A stretch of 30,318 nucleotides of DNA from Betaproteobacteria bacterium (GTDB taxonomy: Bacteria > Pseudomonadota > Gammaproteobacteria > Burkholderiales > Burkholderiaceae). Shown here piece after piece: positions 1 to 6,196 of this stretch (within the stretch, counting starts at the first letter, position 1; every line of letters starts with the position of its first letter). The notes beneath the pieces are model-generated. The model did not search any database and had not been told where the DNA came from. It saw nothing but the letters and a program-made list of their open reading frames with translations. Position numbers and translations under genes: made by a program. Where the stretch lies: the NCBI GenBank assembly GCA_009921765.1, contig RFXC01000019.1, positions 1 to 30,318 of the forward strand. Reading direction: 5' to 3'.

Positions 1-581
1 AGTCCGAAGGTGATGGCATAGGTTCGATAGACATTGACGCCCATGAGCGAGGCGGCCTCGCGGTCCATGCGAACGGCAACAATCGCACGCCCGGTTCGCG
101 AGCGCGACAGCACCAGATAAAGCAGCAGCGTGAGCAGCAGCGCGAGCGCCATGGCCGCGAGGCGATCAACCGGCAGCACAATATTTCCGACGCTCAGCAC
201 CCCAAGTGGTGGGTCGAGTACGAGCTTTCGGAAGTCGGCCTTGAACGCTGCCAGCATGGCATTTGACAGCATGAGGTCAAGGCCGAAGGTGAGCGTCAGG
301 GTGAGCAGCACTGGCGCTGCAATGACGCGATTGAGGAGACCCGACTGAATGGCGTAGCCGAGCGCGAAAAACAGCGGTGCCACGAGGAGGATGGATACAA
401 ACGGATGGATGCCCCACAGGGCGTGGCCGTACCAGGCCGCGTAGGCGCCCAATACGATGAACGACCCGTGGAGGATGTTGATGACGTTCAACACCCCCCA
501 GACAAGCGAGAAGCCCGCCGCGATACAGGCGAACAGGCCGCCCAGCACCAGACCGTTCAGAAGAACCTGGAGATAAAGCAT
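1..581 (-). CDS. livH: Branched-chain amino acid type ABC transporter permease (LivH family), partial
   Basis: This reading frame starts at an ATG at 581 on the minus strand and stays open to the left edge, so about 193 residues are visible and the C-terminus is missing. The protein is very hydrophobic. It begins MLYLQVLLNGLVLGG and carries the family pattern GFSLVWGVLNVINILHGSF near residues 23-41, typical of inner-membrane LivH permeases of the hydrophobic amino acid transporter (HAAT) family. It follows the periplasmic binding protein gene at 664-1851 with an 82-base gap containing a hairpin, so the two likely form one importer. LivM, LivG and LivF would be expected beyond the left edge. 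No clear Shine-Dalgarno precedes the ATG. The substrate is unknown; the neighbours suggest an organic acid or aromatic/alicyclic compound rather than an amino acid. Confidence 0.9.
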   Translation of the reverse strand, partial: MLYLQVLLNGLVLGGLFACIAAGFSLVWGVLNVINILHGSFIVLGAYAAWYGHALWGIHPFVSILLVAPLFFALGYAIQSGLLNRVIAAPVLLTLTLTFGLDLMLSNAMLAAFKADFRKLVLDPPLGVLSVGNIVLPVDRLAAMALALLLTLLLYLVLSRSRTGRAIVAVRMDREAASLMGVNVYRTYAITFG

Positions 582-613
582 GGAAGATGGGTGTTACGCA
601 GGCAGACCGCGCA

Positions 614-641
614 GCTGGCGCCTCGCAGAGCGGGCGCCAGC
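614..641 (-). promoter_or_regulatory. Hairpin between binding-protein and permease genes
   Basis: A perfect 9-bp inverted repeat (gctggcgcc at 614-622 and ggcgccagc at 633-641) encloses a 10-base loop. It lies in the gap after the stop of the LivK-like gene and before the LivH start. No T-run follows it in the direction of transcription, so it is not a standard intrinsic terminator. Hairpins at this place in ABC operons commonly stabilise the upstream mRNA or attenuate read-through, giving more binding protein than permease. That role is inferred. Confidence 0.5.
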
Positions 642-663
642 AGGGTGTTGCAACGGGTTCGGG

Positions 664-1851
664 TTACTGCACGCCGAGCCGCAGATCGCCCTGTTTGACT
701 TCCGGCGGATGAATCACGATGGGCTTTGCGCCCTGGATCTGGAACACCGGCGGAACCAGTGAGTTGATCTGTCCGGTGGGACCAAACTTCACCGGCCCCC
801 AGAACGTGGTGACGTTGAGATTGGCCAGTTCGTCGCGGACCTTCTGTCGATCAAGCGTGCCCGCCTTCTCAATGGCCATCTGCAGGAGCGCGCCTGCCGC
901 GGATGCCGAGGCCTCGCCGTAATCGGGGTCAGCCCGGTATTTCGCCTTGAAGGCCTGAACATAGGCCTCGGTGGTGCCGAAGATGTCGGTACCCTTGTAG
1001 CGGACGGCCGGATGCCACCAGGCCGCGCTGGTGATGTTCTCTGCGCCCTTGCCAGCCGAATCGATGAACTCCTGGTAGGCGGGGGCAGCGATCATGGTGA
1101 CGATGGGCGCCTCGATCTTGAGGTCGGCCATTTGCTTGCGCATCAGCACGAGGTCGTTGGTGTAGCCGGTTGCAAAGATCCAGTGCGGCGCCTGCGCCTT
1201 GATCTGGGTGAGTGCCGAAGCGTGATCAAGGGTGCCGATGGCGTACTTCTCTGAATAGACCACGCGCATGCCGCGGGCCTTGGCCGATTTCTCCATCTCC
1301 TGGGCGATTGCGAGGGGAAAGAGGTCGTTTCGAGCAAGGATGGCAACCCGGTTTACGCCCGGGGCCTGCGCTTTCACGATATCGGCGAGCGGCTCGGTGA
1401 GCGTGTCGTTGGGCGTGAAAGTGCCGAACAGGTATTTGTAGCCCTGGTCGTAGACCTGAGCCGATGACGCGGTGGCCGCGATGGTGGGCACCTGATATTT
1501 TTCCGAGACCGTGGATGCGGCCTTGGCTGCGCCCGAACCAAAGGGCGAGAACAGGAAATTCACTTTGTCTTGCGTGATGAGGCGCTCGGCCGCTTGAACT
1601 GCGCGAGGTGTGTTCGATTGGTAATCGACATAAACAATCTCGACGCGCATGCGACGGTCACCAACCCGCACACCGCCAGCCTTGTTGGCTGTTTCCGCCC
1701 AGAGGTCGTAGCCGCGCTGCTGCTTGACGGCTTCAGGCGAAAGCGGACCGGTGATGGGCAGCGGGGCGCCGATACGTATGACGTCCTGTGCAAGCGCGGG
1801 CATGGCTAGACCCAGCGCGAGCGCGGCGAGGCTGGTACGCAAAACAGACAT
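664..1851 (-). CDS. ABC transporter periplasmic substrate-binding protein (LivK-like, Peripla_BP_6 type)
   Basis: The 395-residue protein has a signal peptide (about residues 1-21, MSVLRTSLAALALGLAMPALAQ) and then the start of a type I periplasmic binding fold, IRIGAPLPITGPLSPEAVKQ. Downstream segments such as YVDYQSNTPRAVQAAERLI and FLFSPFGSGAAKAAS match LivK-type receptors. Its length is normal for the family. The ATG at 1851 is preceded by a strong GGAGGAG Shine-Dalgarno. It is the last gene before the permease at 1-581 and probably delivers the substrate to it. The ligand cannot be read from sequence; LivK relatives in betaproteobacteria bind aromatic and other carboxylates as well as amino acids. 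Confidence in the family is high, in the ligand low. Confidence 0.93.
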   Translation of the reverse strand: MSVLRTSLAALALGLAMPALAQDVIRIGAPLPITGPLSPEAVKQQRGYDLWAETANKAGGVRVGDRRMRVEIVYVDYQSNTPRAVQAAERLITQDKVNFLFSPFGSGAAKAASTVSEKYQVPTIAATASSAQVYDQGYKYLFGTFTPNDTLTEPLADIVKAQAPGVNRVAILARNDLFPLAIAQEMEKSAKARGMRVVYSEKYAIGTLDHASALTQIKAQAPHWIFATGYTNDLVLMRKQMADLKIEAPIVTMIAAPAYQEFIDSAGKGAENITSAAWWHPAVRYKGTDIFGTTEAYVQAFKAKYRADPDYGEASASAAGALLQMAIEKAGTLDRQKVRDELANLNVTTFWGPVKFGPTGQINSLVPPVFQIQGAKPIVIHPPEVKQGDLRLGVQ

Positions 1852-1897
1852 GGAACTCCTCCGTCAGTGTTGTTTGATCGCGAGTGTAGCGCAGCCC

Positions 1898-2716
1898 TCA
1901 GAGGTTGCGTTCACCGCTCCAGGGTTGGCCGATGACGCTTGCGCTGAGGCCGCCATCAATGATCAGTTCGGTGGCCGTGATGTAGCGCGCGTCGTCGCTT
2001 GCGAGAAAGGCAACGGCATGCGCGACATCCCAGGCGTCGCCCATCCTCCCCATAGGGACGATGCGATGCCGATCCGCGAGCGCCTGATGAAAATCGTCGC
2101 CAAACTTCTGCTTGAGCCGCTGGGTAATCCGGGGGGTGGCCATGAGCCCAGGACGCACGGCAACGACCCGGATACCATCAGGGGCAACCTGCACCGCGAG
2201 GTTGCGCGTGAAGGCATCCACCGCGCCTTTCGAGCTGGAGTAGGCGATACTCGGATACAGAAAACTGATGGCCGCCAGCGATGAATTATTGATGATGACC
2301 CCTGAGCGCTGGCCCCGCATGATGGGCAGCACATGCTTGCAGGCGAGCATCACCGACTTCACGTTGGCACTCATCAGCCGATCCCAGGTGTCTTCGCTGA
2401 TTTCCTCGGGCCCGCCCAGCGCCTGCAAACCCACGTTGTTGAACAGGATGTCGATCCGACCGAAGCGGGCCAGGGTTGCGTCGACTGCGTCTTTCAGCGA
2501 GGCGCTTTGCGTGACATCGGCAATGAGCGGTATGCACTCGGCACCGGCTTCGGCAACCGCGCTGAGTGTGGGTTGAAGGTTGCCGAGATTGGCGTCGAGC
2601 GCTGCGATGTGTGCGCCTTCGCGAGCGAGAGCAACGCTCACTGCCATGCCGTTACTCCATCCGGGCGCGGATGAACCCGCACCGGCAATGAGCGCAACCT
2701 TACCTTTGAAACGCAC
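1898..2716 (-). CDS. Short-chain dehydrogenase/reductase (SDR family oxidoreductase)
   Basis: This 272-residue NAD(P)-dependent oxidoreductase is of classical SDR size. The cofactor glycine motif is the expanded form AGAGSSAPGWSNG (about residues 11-23), seen in one SDR subgroup, followed by an acidic residue at ALDAN that suggests NAD preference. NNVG, SANVKSV, the catalytic Ser in NNSSLAAI and the YSSSK Tyr/Lys pair are all present, as is the C-terminal IIDGGLS. The start is a GTG at 2716 with AGAGGA a few bases upstream. It sits between a small Cys-repeat gene and the LivK-like gene in the same orientation. It probably oxidises an alcohol or beta-hydroxyacyl intermediate of the pathway encoded upstream; the substrate is unknown. 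Confidence 0.93.
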   Translation of the reverse strand: MRFKGKVALIAGAGSSAPGWSNGMAVSVALAREGAHIAALDANLGNLQPTLSAVAEAGAECIPLIADVTQSASLKDAVDATLARFGRIDILFNNVGLQALGGPEEISEDTWDRLMSANVKSVMLACKHVLPIMRGQRSGVIINNSSLAAISFLYPSIAYSSSKGAVDAFTRNLAVQVAPDGIRVVAVRPGLMATPRITQRLKQKFGDDFHQALADRHRIVPMGRMGDAWDVAHAVAFLASDDARYITATELIIDGGLSASVIGQPWSGERNL

Positions 2717-2747
2717 GGATTTCCTCTACACAGGGGGGCGATGATCG

Positions 2748-3050
2748 CTAGTTCTTCAAACAGTAGTCGCCGCTTTGATGGTAGCCACTCGGGCAACTGC
2801 CCTGCTTGGGAACGGCAGGGCGCGACTTGTCTGAGCTTGCGAGGCAATAGTCGCCGCTCTGATGGTAGCCACTCGGGCAACTGCCGACCTTCGGCAAGGC
2901 TGGGCGTGAATTTGCGGAGCTGGGCGTGCAGTAGTTGCCACTCTGGTGATAGCCGCTTGGGCAACTGCCTGCCTTTGGCAGCGGTTGTTGCGCCCCGGCT
3001 GGAATCGAGACAGCCAAGAGGAGCAGCGTAGCGAAACCTGTGCGGCTCAT
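2748..3050 (-). CDS. Small secreted protein with three Cys-containing tandem repeats
   Basis: The 100-residue protein has a signal peptide (MSRTGFATLLLLAVSIPAGAQ) followed by three near-identical 28-residue units, each with the core GSCPSGYHQSG(N/D)YC. The mature protein is therefore almost nothing but repeats, each with two cysteines 12 residues apart, plus conserved Tyr and His. I choose the ATG at 3050, four bases after the stop of the preceding Bug gene; a GTG at 3071 would add seven residues and overlap that gene. Similar short CPSGY proteins occur in Burkholderiales, but I know of no function. Periplasmic disulfide-bonded or metal-binding roles are possible guesses only. Confidence 0.75.
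   Translation of the reverse strand: MSRTGFATLLLLAVSIPAGAQQPLPKAGSCPSGYHQSGNYCTPSSANSRPALPKVGSCPSGYHQSGDYCLASSDKSRPAVPKQGSCPSGYHQSGDYCLKN
2761..2984 (-). repeat. Three 84-bp tandem repeats inside a coding region
   Basis: Near-identical blocks begin at 2761, 2845 and 2929, a period of exactly 84 bases (28 codons). The first two are almost identical over about 40 bases; the third has diverged more, mostly at codon third positions. The repeats encode the CPSGYHQSG units of the small secreted protein. Conservation of the protein core despite silent changes suggests selection on the protein. Confidence 0.85.
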
Positions 3051-3054
3051 GATG

Positions 3055-3891
3055 TCAGGAAGCGGTGGCACCGGTGATTTTCACGGCCTCGGCCCATATG
3101 CGCCGCTCGCGAACCAGCATGTTTTCTGCAGCCTCGACGCTGATCTGTTCGGCGCTGCCATGCTGCTTGGCCATTTCGGCGCCATAGGCACCTGTGGCTG
3201 TGGCACTGGCGAGCGCCTGTCTCAGCGAGGCAAGCACCGGGACCGGCGTGGCTGAGTGCGCCACGGCGGCGAACCACACCGGCACGTCAAGGTCGGCAAA
3301 ACCCGACTCGATCAGGGTGGGCACGTTCGGAAGCGCGGGAGAGCGCTTGGCCTTGAGGTGTGCGAGCGAGCCCACGCCGTTTGAACCGTAAGCGAGTTTG
3401 CCAGGCTGGGCGCGCGCGAGATCGATGAATCCCTTCATGTCGGACACCGGTACAGCCTCGGTGTTGATGACCAGGACGTTGGGTTGGCTTCCCATCATGC
3501 CGATCCAGGTGAAGTCGCGTTCGGGATCGTAGGACAGCTTGCCGAACAGCGGCTTGTTGATGGCAAGAATGGCCTGGCCCGCGACCAGCAGCGTGTGCCC
3601 GTCAGGCGCCGAGGATGCGACGTGCGCGGCAGCGATGTTGCCACCGGCACCGGGTCGGTTTTCGACGACCCATTGATGGCCGGTCTGGGTGGCCAGGGCA
3701 TTGGCGAGCGCGCGCGTCATCATGTCGGCGGGACCGCCGGCGGCGAACGGCACGACCATGCGGATGGGGCGCGACGGAAAGCCGGATTGGGCCAGGACGG
3801 GGCCGATCAGCGCGGCGGTCGAGGCAGCGACCGAGGCGCGCAACAGGGTGCGACGGCGATTGACATCGACGGGGCGGGAAAACAGGGTCAT
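3055..3891 (-). CDS. Bug/TctC-family periplasmic binding protein with an internal deletion and Tat-like signal
   Basis: Tripartite tricarboxylate transporter receptor (Bug) family. With the ATG at 3891, supported by GGAG seven bases upstream, the protein is 278 residues. An in-frame ATG at 3936 would overlap the cupin gene. The signal region NRRRTLLRAS looks like a twin-arginine motif. The start of the mature protein, FPSRPIRMVVPFAAGGPADMM, and GAGGNIAAAHVASSAPDGHT are typical. However, GSNGVGSLAHL (ending at residue 179) runs straight into KRSPALPNVPTL. Against the paralogue at 10565-11533, about 59 residues are absent, including the HVPYKG ligand-loop region. The frame is intact, so it is either a shortened domain-2 variant or a decayed receptor. 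It sits between the cupin and Cys-repeat genes. Confidence 0.88.
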   Translation of the reverse strand: MTLFSRPVDVNRRRTLLRASVAASTAALIGPVLAQSGFPSRPIRMVVPFAAGGPADMMTRALANALATQTGHQWVVENRPGAGGNIAAAHVASSAPDGHTLLVAGQAILAINKPLFGKLSYDPERDFTWIGMMGSQPNVLVINTEAVPVSDMKGFIDLARAQPGKLAYGSNGVGSLAHLKAKRSPALPNVPTLIESGFADLDVPVWFAAVAHSATPVPVLASLRQALASATATGAYGAEMAKQHGSAEQISVEAAENMLVRERRIWAEAVKITGATAS

Positions 3892-3932
3892 CGGAACTCC
3901 GGTGAACGCTTTGGGTTGAGTGAAACTTTTCT

Positions 3933-4355
3933 TCATTCAGCGCCGTTGACGGTGTCGATGGTCTTGTATTCCGCCGGGGAGGTGATTTCGAGAAGTTCCA
4001 CGTCGGGCGACCAGTCGATCACGCTGTGCGACAGACCTGGCGGAATGACGTGGCAGTCGCCTGCCTTGAGCGTGTGTTCGCCGTGGCCCACGTATCCGAA
4101 GCGTACCCACCCGTTCAGGACGTAGACGAACAAAACATCGAGCTCGGTGTGCTTGTGCTCGCCGATCGGTGGCTTGGCACCGGGGGCTGCGCGAATGACA
4201 TGCGCGTCGTAGGCGCCGCCTGTCGCCTTGTCAACGCCCAATTGGCGATAGAGAAACATTGGCCGGGGCGCGCCGTTGTTCGCCTGAAGGGGCGCGAAGC
4301 TGGTGTCCTCCAGGTGGGTAATCATGAGGCTTTGCTTGAAGGCGGTGTCCTGCAT
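3933..4355 (-). CDS. Cupin-domain protein
   Basis: The protein has 140 residues and a single small beta-barrel cupin domain. Motif 1 is seen as GEHKHTELD (His67, His69, with Glu71 or Asp73 as the probable acidic ligand), and motif 2 as GDCHVIPPGLSH (His110), so a mononuclear metal site is likely. The ATG at 4355 has GCAGGAG upstream. It lies 17 bases after the enoyl-CoA hydratase gene and just before the Bug gene, as part of the same operon. Single-domain cupins in catabolic operons act as dioxygenases, isomerases or small-molecule sensors; I cannot choose among these from the sequence. Confidence 0.9.
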   Translation of the reverse strand: MQDTAFKQSLMITHLEDTSFAPLQANNGAPRPMFLYRQLGVDKATGGAYDAHVIRAAPGAKPPIGEHKHTELDVLFVYVLNGWVRFGYVGHGEHTLKAGDCHVIPPGLSHSVIDWSPDVELLEITSPAEYKTIDTVNGAE

Positions 4356-4372
4356 GGTGCGGCTCCTGCGGG

Positions 4373-5167
4373 TTACTTCGATGGATACCAGGCGGCTGTG
4401 CGCTTGGCATGAAAAGATGCGAGTCCCTCGCGCGCCTCATCGGATTGACGCTTGGCAGCGTGCTGATCGACCAGGCGATCAAAGTCGCGTTCGGAAAGGT
4501 CCGACCAGGCATATTCGAGTGCAACCTGCTTGGTGAGGGCATTGGCGTGGGGCGCGTTCTGAAGCAGCGCGTCCACGACGCGCTCTCCAGCAGCCTCAAG
4601 GTCGGCGAGCGGTACGACCTGATGCAGGAGTCCGATTCGAAGCGCCTCGGCTGCATCAAAGCGCTCGCCCGTGAGTGCATAGCGGCGCACCTGCCGCACG
4701 CTGATCGCGTCATTCAACTGCGGAATGATGATGCCCGCCATCATGCCCCAGCGGGTTTCGGCGATGGAGAACCGGGCATTGTCGGCACCGATCACGATGT
4801 CGCATGAAGCGATCAGTCCGGTGCCGCCGCCGAAACACGCTCCCTGCACCAGCGCCACGGTGGGAAGCGGCAGGTGGTTCAGTTGACGCATGAGGTTGGC
4901 AACCGCGTGCGAGGCCTGCACATTATCGGCGGGCGATTGCTGCCGAACCGAATCCAGCCAGGCGAGGTCGGCGCCCGCCTGGAAATGCCGGCCCTCGCCG
5001 CGGATGACCAGCACACGCAGATCCGTGCGACGGCGCAACGCATCGAGGCCGGTGGTGGCGGCTGCGATCAGGGCAGCGTCGTAGGCGTTGCCAACCTCGG
5101 GTCGGTTGAGCGTGAGCGTGGCCACGCCCCGGGCGTCAACCGAGGCAAGTACTGGGGAGTTGTCCAT
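4373..5167 (-). CDS. Enoyl-CoA hydratase/isomerase family protein
   Basis: The 264-residue crotonase-fold enzyme probably acts in the cytoplasm on an enoyl-CoA intermediate. The oxyanion-hole segment GRHFQAGADLAWLD (about residues 55-68) and the core GACFGGGTGLIASCDIVIGA and FSIAETRWGM are clear. The position of the first catalytic Glu of classical crotonases (GGGxE) is Gly here, while the second Glu (AETRWG) is kept. This pattern resembles the LiuC/AtuE branch, which acts on methylglutaconyl- or carboxygeranoyl-type CoA esters. It follows the FAH-family gene, separated by 47 bases that are mostly a tandem duplication. Its substrate is unknown. Confidence 0.92.
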   Translation of the reverse strand: MDNSPVLASVDARGVATLTLNRPEVGNAYDAALIAAATTGLDALRRRTDLRVLVIRGEGRHFQAGADLAWLDSVRQQSPADNVQASHAVANLMRQLNHLPLPTVALVQGACFGGGTGLIASCDIVIGADNARFSIAETRWGMMAGIIIPQLNDAISVRQVRRYALTGERFDAAEALRIGLLHQVVPLADLEAAGERVVDALLQNAPHANALTKQVALEYAWSDLSERDFDRLVDQHAAKRQSDEAREGLASFHAKRTAAWYPSK

Positions 5168-5175
5168 GGTGGATG

Positions 5176-5205
5176 AAGTGGGCGTGAGGCAAGTGGGCGT
5201 GAGGC
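5176..5205. repeat. Perfect 15-bp tandem duplication in an intergenic gap
   Basis: The unit aagtgggcgtgaggc occurs twice back to back (5176-5190 and 5191-5205), filling most of the 47-base gap between the FAH-family gene and the enoyl-CoA hydratase gene. It lies just upstream of the hydratase start and could affect its ribosome-binding region. Replication slippage is the simplest origin. Confidence 0.85.
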
Positions 5206-5214
5206 GTTAGAAGA

Positions 5215-6093
5215 TCAGCGAACGACGACCTGCATGGAGCCAATCCGCTCAACATGGGCCTCGATCATGTCGCCAGGTTTCACCGGGCCCACGCCTGCCG
5301 GGGTGCCGGTATAGATGAGATCGCCCGGCTCCAGGGTGTAGTAGGCGCTGGTGAATTCGATGAGCCTTGGCAGATCGAACACCATGGAATCGGTAGAGGT
5401 CTTTTGGCGCAATTCGCCATTCACGGTGAGATGCATGTTGACATTGGCGGGGTCGCCAAACTCATCGGCAGTCACCATCCAGGGACCCAGCACCGCGTAG
5501 GTGTCGATCGATTTCCTGAAGTCGGGAAACTGCGGGCCGCGCAGTGTCATGTCAAGCCCAATTGAATAGCCGGCCACATAAGACAGCGCCTCGTGGCGGC
5601 CGATTCGCGTGCCACGCTTTCCGATGACTGCGACGAGTTCGAGCTCGTGATCGTTGCGGTTCTCGATGTCGGTGTGTGGCGTTCGAAGGGTGACGCCCTC
5701 GGCTGGGCCGACCAGCGCCGAGGTGGCCTTGAGGAACATTCCCCAACGGGCGATGGTGGCGCTTGCCATGTCGCGCCCATGGGCGACGCCCTGGTCTGCC
5801 GCGGTCTCCGCAACATGATCGAGGTAGTTGATTGGCGCGCCAACGATCTTGCCGGGATTGGCAACTGGCGGCAAAAGCTTCACTTTCGAGAGCTGCAGCC
5901 GGCGCGCGGATTTCATCACGGTTCGAATCGCACTGCGCACGGCAGGCAGACTTGCAATGAGCGCGTCATGCCTGGGCAGAGGGTAACTTTTTCCGATTCG
6001 TACGCGCTCCATCGCGGGGGTGACATCAGCGACGACACCGGCTTCGAGATCGACCACACCCAGGCGGTTATTGTTGAATCGGCAAAGTTTCAT
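5215..6093 (-). CDS. Fumarylacetoacetate hydrolase (FAH) family protein
   Basis: This 292-residue enzyme has an N-terminal small domain and the FAH catalytic fold. The metal-binding residues typical of the family are visible: E150 and E152 in DHELELVAVIGKRG, and D181 in GLDMTLRG. The segment GKIVGAPINYLDHVAE (about 81-96) and the end YTLEPGDLIYTGTPAGVGPVK are diagnostic. Family members hydrolyse or decarboxylate 2,4-diketo acids or hydrate 2-oxo-enoates, all with Mg or Mn. The ATG at 6093 has GGAG about nine bases upstream. It is 103 bases downstream of the FAD dehydrogenase and precedes the enoyl-CoA hydratase, which fits a ring-cleavage or diketo-acid step. The exact reaction is unresolved. 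Confidence 0.93.
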   Translation of the reverse strand: MKLCRFNNNRLGVVDLEAGVVADVTPAMERVRIGKSYPLPRHDALIASLPAVRSAIRTVMKSARRLQLSKVKLLPPVANPGKIVGAPINYLDHVAETAADQGVAHGRDMASATIARWGMFLKATSALVGPAEGVTLRTPHTDIENRNDHELELVAVIGKRGTRIGRHEALSYVAGYSIGLDMTLRGPQFPDFRKSIDTYAVLGPWMVTADEFGDPANVNMHLTVNGELRQKTSTDSMVFDLPRLIEFTSAYYTLEPGDLIYTGTPAGVGPVKPGDMIEAHVERIGSMQVVVR

Positions 6094-6196
6094 GGGATCT
6101 GCTCCACAGCCGCGTCTGAAAGGCCAGTGAGCCTACGTCACCCGGCCGGTGATGGCAATCAGGGCGAGCCGGGATTGAGATTGCCCGGGGTTGGGA

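Noticed and set aside
1724..2284. 186-codon plus-strand frame crossing two gene boundaries
   Set aside because: It runs antisense through the LivK-like start and the SDR, both supported by motifs and ribosome-binding sites.
2761..2984. Regular 84-bp repeats considered as CRISPR or satellite DNA
   Set aside because: The period is a whole number of codons, the repeats touch without unique spacers, and they encode a secreted protein with conserved cores.
3484..4125. 213-codon open frame on the plus strand
   Set aside because: It is antisense to the Bug and cupin genes, which have clear family motifs; its translation resembles no family and high GC makes long antisense frames common.
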